Below, one piece after another: positions 8,591-15,966 of a stretch of 58,044 bases of DNA. The DNA comes from an uncultured Agathobacter sp. (GTDB taxonomy: Bacteria; Bacillota; Clostridia; Lachnospirales; Lachnospiraceae): assembly GCA_945910395.1 (NCBI GenBank), contig CAMDYX010000011.1, forward strand, positions 1 to 58,044, in the 5' to 3' direction. A program made the translations under genes and the position numbers. Each line of letters opens with the position of its first letter. Position 1 is the stretch's first letter. Under the pieces are notes generated by a model. That model had not been told where the DNA came from and did no database searches. It saw nothing but the letters and a program-made list of their open reading frames with translations.

Positions 8591-8915
8591 ATTTTACAAA
8601 TTTTTCAATGGCTTCATTCAAATCTTCCAACGCCTTTTTGTCACCGGTTTCCACGGCATCTACGATACAATAATTGATGTGATCCTCTAAGATGATTTTT
8701 CCAATGTTGTTGATTGCGGACTTTACGGCAGCGATCTGAATCAGGACTTCGGAACAATCCCGTTCATTTTCAATCATGGTTTTGATGGACTCCATATGTC
8801 CGATGGCGCGGTTCATGCGGTTGATTACCGCTTTGGTGTTTTCGTGATGATGAGGGTGGGCACCATCGTGATGGTGATGGTGCTCTCCCTGGCACGTTGT
8901 ATGTTCGTTACTCAT
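8589..8915 (-). CDS. csoR: CsoR/RcnR-family metal-sensing repressor with His-rich N-terminus
   Basis: This 108-aa all-helical DUF156 protein binds DNA without a classical HTH and releases it on metal binding. The Cu(I) ligands of CsoR are all present: Cys in ERDCSEVL, then His and Cys spaced H-x3-C in EDHINYC. The extra N-terminus contains clusters of His (HHHHHDGAHPHHH) that could bind metal. The gene starts 20 bp after the end of the CoA-transferase gene on the same strand, so the two may be co-transcribed. No copper ATPase or chaperone gene is nearby, so its regulon lies elsewhere. FrmR-type function is a less likely alternative. Confidence 0.85.
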   Translation of the reverse strand: MSNEHTTCQGEHHHHHDGAHPHHHENTKAVINRMNRAIGHMESIKTMIENERDCSEVLIQIAAVKSAINNIGKIILEDHINYCIVDAVETGDKKALEDLNEAIEKFVK

Positions 8916-8934
8916 AAAACTCCCCTAGCAATTC

Positions 8935-10275
8935 CTATTTGTTGGAACGTCTCCAGATGTTCATTTTTTCTGCCTCTGCAATCAGTTCGTCCCGGAAGGA
9001 AGGATGAGCGATGCTTATGATAGCCTCTGCTCTTTCCCAGGCAGAAAGACCCTTGATATTTATCATACCGTATTCTGTCACAATATACTGGGTGTTGGCA
9101 CGGGTATCTGTAACGATGGAACCCTCGGCAAGGGTCGGACGGATGCGGGAATGTAAGTTCCCAGCCTTGTCCGTAAAGGTAGAAGAGCAGCAGATAAAGC
9201 TCTTTCCGCCATTTGACAGATAAGCTCCCAACACGAAATCCAGCTGTCCGCCGGCACCGCTGATGTGTTTTGTACCGGAAGACTCAGAGCTGATCTGGCC
9301 AAAAAGATCCAAATCCACACAGTTGTTAATGGAGATAAAGTTATCAAGTGCTGCGATGGAACGAATATCATTCGTATAGCTTACAGGTGCGCTCATAAGC
9401 TCAGGATTTTCATCCATGTAATCGTACATTTTTTTCGTGCCGGCACCGAAGCCGTATACCTGACGGTAGCGGTCGATATTCTTGTGGGCACCGGTAATTT
9501 TTCCGGCCTTTGCAATGTCTACAAAGGCATCAACATACATTTCCGTATGAACGCCAAGGTCCTTCAAATCAGACTCGGCAATCAGAGATCCGACAGCGTT
9601 TGGCATTCCGCCGATTCCAAGCTGCAGACATGCACCGTTTGGAATCTGGTCTACAATGAGCTGTGCCACCTTTTTGTCCACATCTGTTGCGGGACCGCCT
9701 GCACCAAGCTCTCCGATGGGAGGATTTTCTCCCTCCACAATATATGTAACCTTGGAAATGTGAACTCCGACTTCAGAGCCGCCAAGACAGCGAGGCATAT
9801 TCTGGTTTACTTCCACAATAATGTAATCTGCTTTTTCACAAACAGCACCGAGGTGGGAAGCATTTGGACCAAAATTAAAATAGCCGTGGGCATCCATCGG
9901 AGCAACCTGAAACATAGCAACATTTACTTTTCCTGCGCCGTCTCTATAGTAGCGCGGAAGCTCAGAATAGCGGATTGGGCTATAGAATGAACAGCCCCGG
10001 GCAATCATTTTACGCTCGATTCCGGACATATGCCAGGAGTTCCAGGTAAAGTGCTCTCCGGCATCCTCACGCTCAAAAATGGCAAGCGGTTTTAATAAAA
10101 TACCACCATGTAAGTTGACATCCTTTAATTCATCTGTTCTTTTCGCCAGAGCCTTGTCAAGGGCATCCGGGGTGCCGGTACACCAGCCGTAATCTACCCA
10201 GTCGCCGGATTTGACCAGCTTGACGGCTTCATCCGGGCTTACCAGCTTCTGCTTATATTCATCCGTAAAACTCAT
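8935..10275 (-). CDS. but: Butyryl-CoA:acetate CoA-transferase
   Basis: The 446-aa enzyme belongs to the acetyl-CoA hydrolase/transferase family and would move CoA from butyryl-CoA to acetate, the last step of butyrate formation in colonic Lachnospiraceae. The N-terminus with [15 protein letters not shown] closely resembles the Roseburia/E. rectale enzymes. The catalytic Glu is in [18 protein letters not shown], followed by the CoA-binding [17 protein letters not shown] precedes the start. Related 4-hydroxybutyrate or propionate CoA-transferases share these motifs, so the preferred acyl group is inferred from overall similarity. A SigA promoter and Rex-like site lie directly upstream. Confidence 0.82.
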   Translation of the reverse strand: MSFTDEYKQKLVSPDEAVKLVKSGDWVDYGWCTGTPDALDKALAKRTDELKDVNLHGGILLKPLAIFEREDAGEHFTWNSWHMSGIERKMIARGCSFYSPIRYSELPRYYRDGAGKVNVAMFQVAPMDAHGYFNFGPNASHLGAVCEKADYIIVEVNQNMPRCLGGSEVGVHISKVTYIVEGENPPIGELGAGGPATDVDKKVAQLIVDQIPNGACLQLGIGGMPNAVGSLIAESDLKDLGVHTEMYVDAFVDIAKAGKITGAHKNIDRYRQVYGFGAGTKKMYDYMDENPELMSAPVSYTNDIRSIAALDNFISINNCVDLDLFGQISSESSGTKHISGAGGQLDFVLGAYLSNGGKSFICCSSTFTDKAGNLHSRIRPTLAEGSIVTDTRANTQYIVTEYGMINIKGLSAWERAEAIISIAHPSFRDELIAEAEKMNIWRRSNK

Positions 10276-10285
10276 AATAGCCTCC

Positions 10286-10303
10286 TTGTTAAAAATTTAT
10301 CAT
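10286..10303 (-). promoter_or_regulatory. Rex-like redox operator
   Basis: TTGTTAA-aaat-TTATCAT matches 12 of the 14 specified bases of the clostridial Rex site TTGTTAA-N4-TTAACAA. It lies between the -10 box and the ribosome site of the CoA-transferase gene, a position where a bound NADH-sensing repressor would block transcription. Confidence 0.45.
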
Positions 10304-10312
10304 ACTGTGGTT

Positions 10313-10341
10313 ATTATATCATTTCAGATGGTCTGTGGCAA
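10313..10341 (-). promoter_or_regulatory. SigA-type promoter of the CoA-transferase gene
   Basis: On the minus strand TTGCCA (10336-10341), a 17-bp spacer and TATAAT (10313-10318) lie about 40 bp before the start codon. The -35 box lies inside the end of the upstream glycosyltransferase gene. Confidence 0.65.
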
Positions 10342-11415
10342 CATCCATTCTTCTGCCTGCTTGCGATAATCCGCAGCAGTCTGGCGAAGGGTGGCAACCA
10401 TGTCGGAGTCCGCAGAAAAATTTCCTCTTGAACCTGCCGGAATCGAAAGAAGAGCCTCCTCCTTTGCATCCGCCCAGCGCTCATATACTTCTGCTAAAGC
10501 TGCAAGGGGAATGCCGCCGCCGGCCTCGATATCCAGAGCAGGGGTGGACTCAAAGGCAGCATTGTAATACCACAGGGCTGCCTCATTAAAATCTCCCTTT
10601 GACAGATAGTAAGCTCCAAGCTCGCAGCATACTTCACTGCAGCCATTTTGTGCCACATTTTTTAAGGCAATGGAGAAGAAACGGTCTATCTCTCCCTTCT
10701 GGCGGTAATAGCGGCAAAGGACACAGGTGGGTTCCTCAGAAGGGGACTGTTGGTACAGGCCTTCAAAGAAGGCTGCGGCATCGCAAAAGTCCTCCTCGGT
10801 TCCACATTTTAGCAGCTCCTTTGCATACATGGTTATAATACTCGGAGGCAGGAAGCCGTTTTTCTCATAAGAATGAAGAAAGATAGAAAAATCCCGCTTG
10901 CCATGCAGCCCGTGAGGAAGATGCTGGATTTCGATATCGCTGTCATAGATGACAGGATCAAGGCGGACGGTCTCGTGAACCGGATTGATCCAGGTAAAGG
11001 TGCGGAGCCTGCGAAACAGCTTTGGGCGGACGTCATAGGCGGAATTCTGTACCGTGTTAAATTCAGAAGGGGTCAGATACTTCATGGTAACAATTTCGAT
11101 TTCCGGAAGCATAGCGGCCTTTAGCATCAAAAAGCGTTTGCGGTTGGTCTCATCCAGATACTCATCCGCATCCGGTGCATAAATGTATTCCATTGTGGCC
11201 TTCGAGAAAGAGAAATTTCTTGCAGCAGCGAAGTCCTCGCACCAGAAGAAATCATATACTTTGTCTGTATACTGTCTGGCAATCTCCTTGGTCCTATCGG
11301 TGGAGCCAGTATCTACGATAATAATCTCATCCATAAGCCCCTTTAGGCTGTCTAAGCAGCGGGACAACACCTTTTCCTCGTTTTTTACAATCATGCACAA
11401 GCTGATGCTAATCAT
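10324..11415 (-). CDS. Family 2 glycosyltransferase with TPR-like C-terminus
   Basis: The 363-aa cytoplasmic protein starts with a GT-A fold of family GT2: ISLCMIVKNEEKVLSRCL, the nucleotide-binding IIIVDTGSTDRT and the metal-binding DADEY. The C-terminal half is helical with repeated Ala/Tyr/Leu patterns that look like TPR repeats, as in SunS-like or clostridial protein-glycosylating transferases. The start at 11415 is chosen for the AAAGGGGG ribosome site; an upstream ATG at 11466 lacks one. It is transcribed away from the exopolysaccharide locus, so a role in that locus is unproven. The acceptor and sugar donor are unknown. Confidence 0.8.
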   Translation of the reverse strand: MISISLCMIVKNEEKVLSRCLDSLKGLMDEIIIVDTGSTDRTKEIARQYTDKVYDFFWCEDFAAARNFSFSKATMEYIYAPDADEYLDETNRKRFLMLKAAMLPEIEIVTMKYLTPSEFNTVQNSAYDVRPKLFRRLRTFTWINPVHETVRLDPVIYDSDIEIQHLPHGLHGKRDFSIFLHSYEKNGFLPPSIITMYAKELLKCGTEEDFCDAAAFFEGLYQQSPSEEPTCVLCRYYRQKGEIDRFFSIALKNVAQNGCSEVCCELGAYYLSKGDFNEAALWYYNAAFESTPALDIEAGGGIPLAALAEVYERWADAKEEALLSIPAGSRGNFSADSDMVATLRQTAADYRKQAEEWMLPQTI

Positions 11416-11503
11416 GCCTTTTCCCCCTTTGAAGCATTTGATTAATTTCATTTTACAACAACCCATAGGGGTTTACAATCGGTATTACTTTAGTACTTTA
11501 TCA

Positions 11504-11532
11504 TTGAAAGGGGGAAAAAAATATGACATAAT
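11504..11532 (+). promoter_or_regulatory. Promoter of the LytTR regulator gene
   Basis: TTGAAA (11504-11509), 17 bp, then CATAAT (11527-11532) lie about 40 bp before the regulator's start. It is the only good promoter I see before the exopolysaccharide operon. Confidence 0.6.
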
Positions 11533-11573
11533 TGAACCATGAGTAACTAGTGGAACTATGGTGGAGGTTCCTA

Positions 11574-12353
11574 ATGAATAGAAACATAACTGTTTTATCA
11601 AACAAAACAAAAATCGTGCTTAATGTGGGGACGATTTTATATGTACTTATGGTAGGAAACATTGCTGAAATACATATTTCTATTGATAGAGTATATGAAA
11701 CAAGAATGACACTTCACGAGCTTTCGAAGTTACTTGGCGAGGGCTTTATTAAAGTGAACAGGGGGTGTCTTGTTTCGGTAATGGCCATACATGATATTAC
11801 GGACAAAATTAACCTATGCAACGGAGAATCCTTGATTTATACGCTGCGAAAGAAAAAGGAAATTATGGATTTGTTCCGGGAAAAACAAAAGAGGATTATT
11901 AAAAGCTTTTCGGAGGAGGGGACACCTTTAACCCAAGAAGAATATCACGAGTATTACAAAAGCTTCGACTATATGCCCTTTGCGTTTACAGATATAGAAA
12001 TAGTGTTTAACGAGGAACAGCATGCGGTAGACTGGGTATTCAGGTATGGAAATGAGAAGCTGGCGGAGATTGAAAAGCTACCACTAGAACAGTTAATAGG
12101 GAGCTCCTTCGGAAGTCTGTTTTCCAATATGGATTCCAAATGGCTGAAAAGCTATGAGCGTGCGGTACTTTATGGGGAAACACTAGAGCTCATGGATTAT
12201 AGTCCTGAGATAGAAAAAAATTTGAAAGTAATTTGTTTTCCAACATTTGCAGGGCATTGCGGTTGTATACTGTTTGATCTTTCAAAACTAAAATTTTCAA
12301 AGAATAGTGTCGATTTGTCATTGTTAAATGTCGTTTTATCACAGAATGGTTGA
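11574..12353 (+). CDS. LytTR-type transcriptional regulator with PAS-like C-terminal domain
   Basis: The 259-aa protein has an N-terminal LytTR DNA-binding domain (about residues 1-100). It shows the family pattern of a strand-rich start, then TRMTLHELSKLL, then the FIKVNRGCLV phrase. Residues about 125-235 (ADIEIVF-like start, YGNEKLAEIEKL, LIGSSFGSLF) look like a PAS domain, usually a signal sensor. No receiver domain is present, so it is not a standard response regulator. It lies directly before the Pel-type operon and is its best candidate regulator. TGGAGG at 11562-11567 supports this start over an ATG-less upstream extension. Confidence 0.72.
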   Translation: MNRNITVLSNKTKIVLNVGTILYVLMVGNIAEIHISIDRVYETRMTLHELSKLLGEGFIKVNRGCLVSVMAIHDITDKINLCNGESLIYTLRKKKEIMDLFREKQKRIIKSFSEEGTPLTQEEYHEYYKSFDYMPFAFTDIEIVFNEEQHAVDWVFRYGNEKLAEIEKLPLEQLIGSSFGSLFSNMDSKWLKSYERAVLYGETLELMDYSPEIEKNLKVICFPTFAGHCGCILFDLSKLKFSKNSVDLSLLNVVLSQNG

Positions 12354-12442
12354 ATCAATAAAAAGAGAGTATTAAAATTGTCGCAAAAATGGGTAGGTAT
12401 GTGCCCAAAACCTAGGAGAATGAAGTAAGAGAGGACGAAAGA

Positions 12443-12814
12443 ATGAGTATATTAGTAAATGTTGCTACGGTAATAGTTGGCATGGGACTAATTTTTTATG
12501 TGATAAGACTTGTTGTTAAAAAGCAAATGTCAGAATCGCAGTCTGTCCTATGGATAGTTATCGGTGCTATCGCAATTATTCTTGGCATTTTTCCAGGTCT
12601 TATACCATGGATTGCAAGTCTGCTTGGAATCTGGTATGCGCCTTCTGTCCTGCTGCTAGTTGCAACGATTGGTCTGCTTCTTATCTTGTTTAGAAATTCA
12701 ATTGTGGTATCAGTTCATGAGGATGAAATCCATGAGCTTACCATCCAGATTGCGCTACTGAAGGATGAGAATGAAGCATTAAAAGAAAAAATAAAGGAAA
12801 TGGAGCGTGAGTAA
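12443..12814 (+). CDS. DUF2304-type small membrane protein
   Basis: This 123-aa protein has three hydrophobic segments (about residues 3-23, 35-55 and 60-82) and ends in a charged coiled coil. The pattern fits DUF2304 (FYVIRLVVKKQMSESQSVLW, GIFPGLIPWIASLLGIWYAPS), a family found beside GT2 glycosyltransferases in polysaccharide loci. Its role is unknown, perhaps a membrane partner of a transferase. It starts behind GAGAGGA, 89 bp after the regulator gene, and its stop overlaps the GTG start of pelD, suggesting translational coupling. Confidence 0.75.
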   Translation: MSILVNVATVIVGMGLIFYVIRLVVKKQMSESQSVLWIVIGAIAIILGIFPGLIPWIASLLGIWYAPSVLLLVATIGLLLILFRNSIVVSVHEDEIHELTIQIALLKDENEALKEKIKEMERE

Positions 12815-15008
12815 TATCAAAGTATTGGTATGTGGTTCCTATCAGGGAGCTTTTCAAGTAAAACTATGTCAGAGACTAAAAAAGGAAAAGCAGGAGGTGT
12901 TTGTACTTTCCAATGATTCCGTAAAGGAGAGGAAGACATCTGCTGTTTTTCAGGACTATCGTTTTCCATATGACAGCGAGAGTGTAATGAATGTCATAAG
13001 CAGCATCTCGCCAGATGTGGTTATTTTCTGCGGAGCCCTTGATGCAACCTATGACTGGAAGAAGGGGGTGTCAAAATCTGTAGAATACGTGGCTGGAACT
13101 ATGAATACGATGACATGTGCGGCAGAAGCAAATGTTAAGAAATTCATATATCTGTCATCACTGGATGTTTTTGCGGGAAATACTGAGAAAGAAATCGGGG
13201 AAGAAGAAATCCCAATCCCGACTACGCAACAAGGAAAGTCCATTCTTCAGGGAGAAAAGATATGTCTGGCCGCATCTGACAAGAATGAAGATACAAAAAT
13301 CGCGGTGGTACGTATGCCACAGGTGTATGGAGTATGCGACAAAAAGGCGGAAAGTAGTATTTGTAACGAACTGGCAAATGCTATCAGCGGAGGCAGCAAG
13401 TGGGAATTAAATAGAAGTGAGACTTACCACCTGATGTATTTAGATGACGCTGTGGATGCCGTATATAAGATTCTCATGCAAGAGCAGGAGGATGTGAAGA
13501 AGGTATATCATGTTGTTCCTCAAGCAGCAGTTAAACAGGATTTTATTTTAGAAGCCTTTGAAAATTTGATGGATGGGAATGGAGAAATTCCATTAAAGAA
13601 AAAGGTGGAAAACGTAAGATTCTCTTCTGCTTCACAACAGGAACTGGGATTTACGGAAAAATATTCCCTTGTGGAAGGATTGGCGCTTTTTTTCAAGCAG
13701 TATATCGAATTGCCACAAAAAGCGGAAGTAAAGGAAAGTAAAAAGCAACAGGTAAAAGAACAGACGAAATTGTTTAGGCCTATTTTGGAGACGATACTAG
13801 CATTTGTGCTTGTACAGTTGTTTATTACGTTCACAGGTAGTGCAGCATTTCACAATGTGATAGATGTTTACCTGATATATGTTCTGGTAATCGCAGTGGT
13901 TTTAGGCGCTGTACCATCAGTTCTGGCAGTAGTATTAAGCATTTTAGGTAAGTATTACATGCTATTTGCAACAAATCTTACTCTATCTGTTTTTACGGAC
14001 TATACAAATTATCTTTGGATTTTACAGATTTTTTCCCTTGCGGTTTTGACGGGATACCTGAAGGACTGGTATGCAAGGAATGTAGGCGAAATGAAGAGGG
14101 AAAATGATTACCTTAAGAAAGAAATTGAGTCTATAAAATCCATCAACGATAGCAATGTGGAAGTAAAAGATGTATTTGAAAAACGTCTCGTTAATTATAA
14201 GGACAGTTATGCGAAGGTGTATGACATAATTTCACAGTTGGACGATCTTGAGTCAAAGTCAATTCTATTTAAGGCAGCGAGGGTAGTTGCTGATGTAATG
14301 GAGAGTAAGGATGTTGCTGTTTATACATATGAGGCAAAAAGCGGATTTTGCCGTTTGATGGCATCTACATCGGAGTTTGCAAGAAAGAAGGGAAAATCTT
14401 TCAGGTTAAGTGACTATGCAGAGGTTTTAGAAAAATTAAACGATAAGCAAATCTACATGAACCGCAAGTTTGAAGAGAATATGCCGATGTTTGCAGCAGG
14501 TACTTACAACGGAGATACGCTTGAGGTAGTCATTATGGTCTGGAGCATGGATCTTGTAAATGTAAGTCTTCACCAGAGTAACATGCTTACCATGCTGACA
14601 AAACTGATGGAGCGTTCTACTACAAGAGCATTAAGATATATGGAGTCAGTTAAGAACTCAACATATATAGCTGACACAAAGGTTATGGAGGCAAAGGCGT
14701 TTGAGGATATGCTGGATATCTACTGTTCCGGTGAGTCAGAAGGGGTATTGGAATACACACTACTGAAGGTTGATTCTTATGAAGAGGAAAAGGAGAAACT
14801 GTATGAGGACTTAAGTCATATGACTCGAGGAACAGACTACCTTGGTATTGATTCAGAAGGACAGGTTTATATTCTCCTTACAAACTCAAATGAAGAGGAT
14901 TCATCCTGGGTTATGAAAAGATGTAGTGAACATAACATAAAGACACAGATTGTTAAGAAAAACAAAGGAAAGACAGCGGAGGAAGTATTCTCTGATAGCA
15001 GATTTTGA
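12807..15008 (+). CDS. pelD: PelD-like c-di-GMP receptor fused to an N-terminal degenerate SDR domain
   Basis: The 733-aa protein has a Rossmann SDR/epimerase-like domain (residues 1-about 300), four membrane helices (about 325-430), a coiled coil, a GAF domain (about 480-620) and a C-terminal degenerate GGDEF domain. In the SDR part the catalytic YxxxK is replaced: Gln142 and Ile146 stand at the Tyr and Lys positions in TQQGKSILQGE, and the Gly-rich loop is altered (GSYQGAFQ). In the GGDEF domain the inhibitory-site RxxD is intact (R674-GTD-677), while SEGQV replaces the catalytic GGDEF. PelD proteins bind c-di-GMP through RxxD and switch on Pel polymerisation. The GTG start overlaps the DUF2304 stop. 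Confidence 0.82.
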   Translation: MSNIKVLVCGSYQGAFQVKLCQRLKKEKQEVFVLSNDSVKERKTSAVFQDYRFPYDSESVMNVISSISPDVVIFCGALDATYDWKKGVSKSVEYVAGTMNTMTCAAEANVKKFIYLSSLDVFAGNTEKEIGEEEIPIPTTQQGKSILQGEKICLAASDKNEDTKIAVVRMPQVYGVCDKKAESSICNELANAISGGSKWELNRSETYHLMYLDDAVDAVYKILMQEQEDVKKVYHVVPQAAVKQDFILEAFENLMDGNGEIPLKKKVENVRFSSASQQELGFTEKYSLVEGLALFFKQYIELPQKAEVKESKKQQVKEQTKLFRPILETILAFVLVQLFITFTGSAAFHNVIDVYLIYVLVIAVVLGAVPSVLAVVLSILGKYYMLFATNLTLSVFTDYTNYLWILQIFSLAVLTGYLKDWYARNVGEMKRENDYLKKEIESIKSINDSNVEVKDVFEKRLVNYKDSYAKVYDIISQLDDLESKSILFKAARVVADVMESKDVAVYTYEAKSGFCRLMASTSEFARKKGKSFRLSDYAEVLEKLNDKQIYMNRKFEENMPMFAAGTYNGDTLEVVIMVWSMDLVNVSLHQSNMLTMLTKLMERSTTRALRYMESVKNSTYIADTKVMEAKAFEDMLDIYCSGESEGVLEYTLLKVDSYEEEKEKLYEDLSHMTRGTDYLGIDSEGQVYILLTNSNEEDSSWVMKRCSEHNIKTQIVKKNKGKTAEEVFSDSRF

Positions 15009-15037
15009 TAGAGCAGGTACAGGGAAGGAACATTTTT

Positions 15038-15943
15038 ATGACGAAATATCAGATTTTTCTTATAATACTGTTGATAAATGCGGTGGTGTCACTTGCTTAC
15101 ATGGTTATAATGGGGATTAAAAAGCAGCTGAAAAAAGGAATCATAGTCGGTGTCATCATGCTTATTCTACCAGTAAGCGGTCCTCTGTTGATATTCTTTT
15201 CCTATTTGTTTTTTCTGCTTTTAAAGCATACAAATACTGCTTATATCAACCCGGATGAATTAAGCTTCAGAAAAGAAAAAATAAAAATCATTGAGGGAGA
15301 CAGCTTACAGAGAGGTATTAACAAGGTACCGATTGAAGAGGCTCTCCTAGAGTCGGATAGCGAAAATACCAGAAGAGTGTTGCTTGATGTATTGAAGGCG
15401 GATTTCGAAAGTTCTATTCCTCTGTTAATGAAGGCTATTGAAAATGAAGACAGTGAGGTGTCTCACTATGCATCGGCTGCGATATCGGATGTTCTGTCGA
15501 AATTTAAAAAACGTCAGAAAGAAATCGATCAGCAGTATCGTGAACATAAGGAAGATGAAGAACTTTTGACAGCTTATCGAAAATATGTATATAAGTATCT
15601 GGCATATCATATTTTCCCGAAGACAGAAGAGACACATTATCTGGAATTGTGTAGCGAGTTGATGGAACAGGCATACAAGCTGGTTTCCTCCATTGAACCG
15701 GGAGATTATGAGAACTGGATAAAGTTGTTAGTGGAGTATGATAAGGAAGGGCAGGCTAAGGAATGGCTTAGAAGAATGCAAAAGGCTTATCCGGAAAAAC
15801 TGCCTACTTATAGGGCAGAGCTGCAATATTGCTATCGATACGATCATCATAATTTCAGAACATGTCTTCAGAAAATTAAAAACTCCCAGATTATGTTGGA
15901 TGAGGATACGCTGGAGTTGGTAAGATTTTTTCAAATTGTATAA
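15038..15943 (+). CDS. pelE: PelE-like membrane protein with helical repeats
   Basis: The 301-aa protein has two N-terminal membrane helices (about residues 4-26 and 36-62) and a cytoplasmic part rich in helical pairs (about 85-300), as in the TPR/HEAT-like region of PelE. In Pel systems PelE joins PelD, PelF and PelG in the inner-membrane synthase complex. The identity rests on topology and its place right after pelD; no unique motif is visible. The start at 15038 is chosen for AGGGAAGG upstream; a TTG at 15005 overlapping the pelD stop is the alternative. Confidence 0.68.
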   Translation: MTKYQIFLIILLINAVVSLAYMVIMGIKKQLKKGIIVGVIMLILPVSGPLLIFFSYLFFLLLKHTNTAYINPDELSFRKEKIKIIEGDSLQRGINKVPIEEALLESDSENTRRVLLDVLKADFESSIPLLMKAIENEDSEVSHYASAAISDVLSKFKKRQKEIDQQYREHKEDEELLTAYRKYVYKYLAYHIFPKTEETHYLELCSELMEQAYKLVSSIEPGDYENWIKLLVEYDKEGQAKEWLRRMQKAYPEKLPTYRAELQYCYRYDHHNFRTCLQKIKNSQIMLDEDTLELVRFFQIV

Positions 15944-15966
15944 AGAGACAGCAGGGAGAATAGACG

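Noticed and set aside
9265-9990. 241-aa frame antisense to the CoA-transferase gene
   Set aside because: It lies wholly inside the strongly conserved but coding sequence, has no ribosome site and shows no domain.
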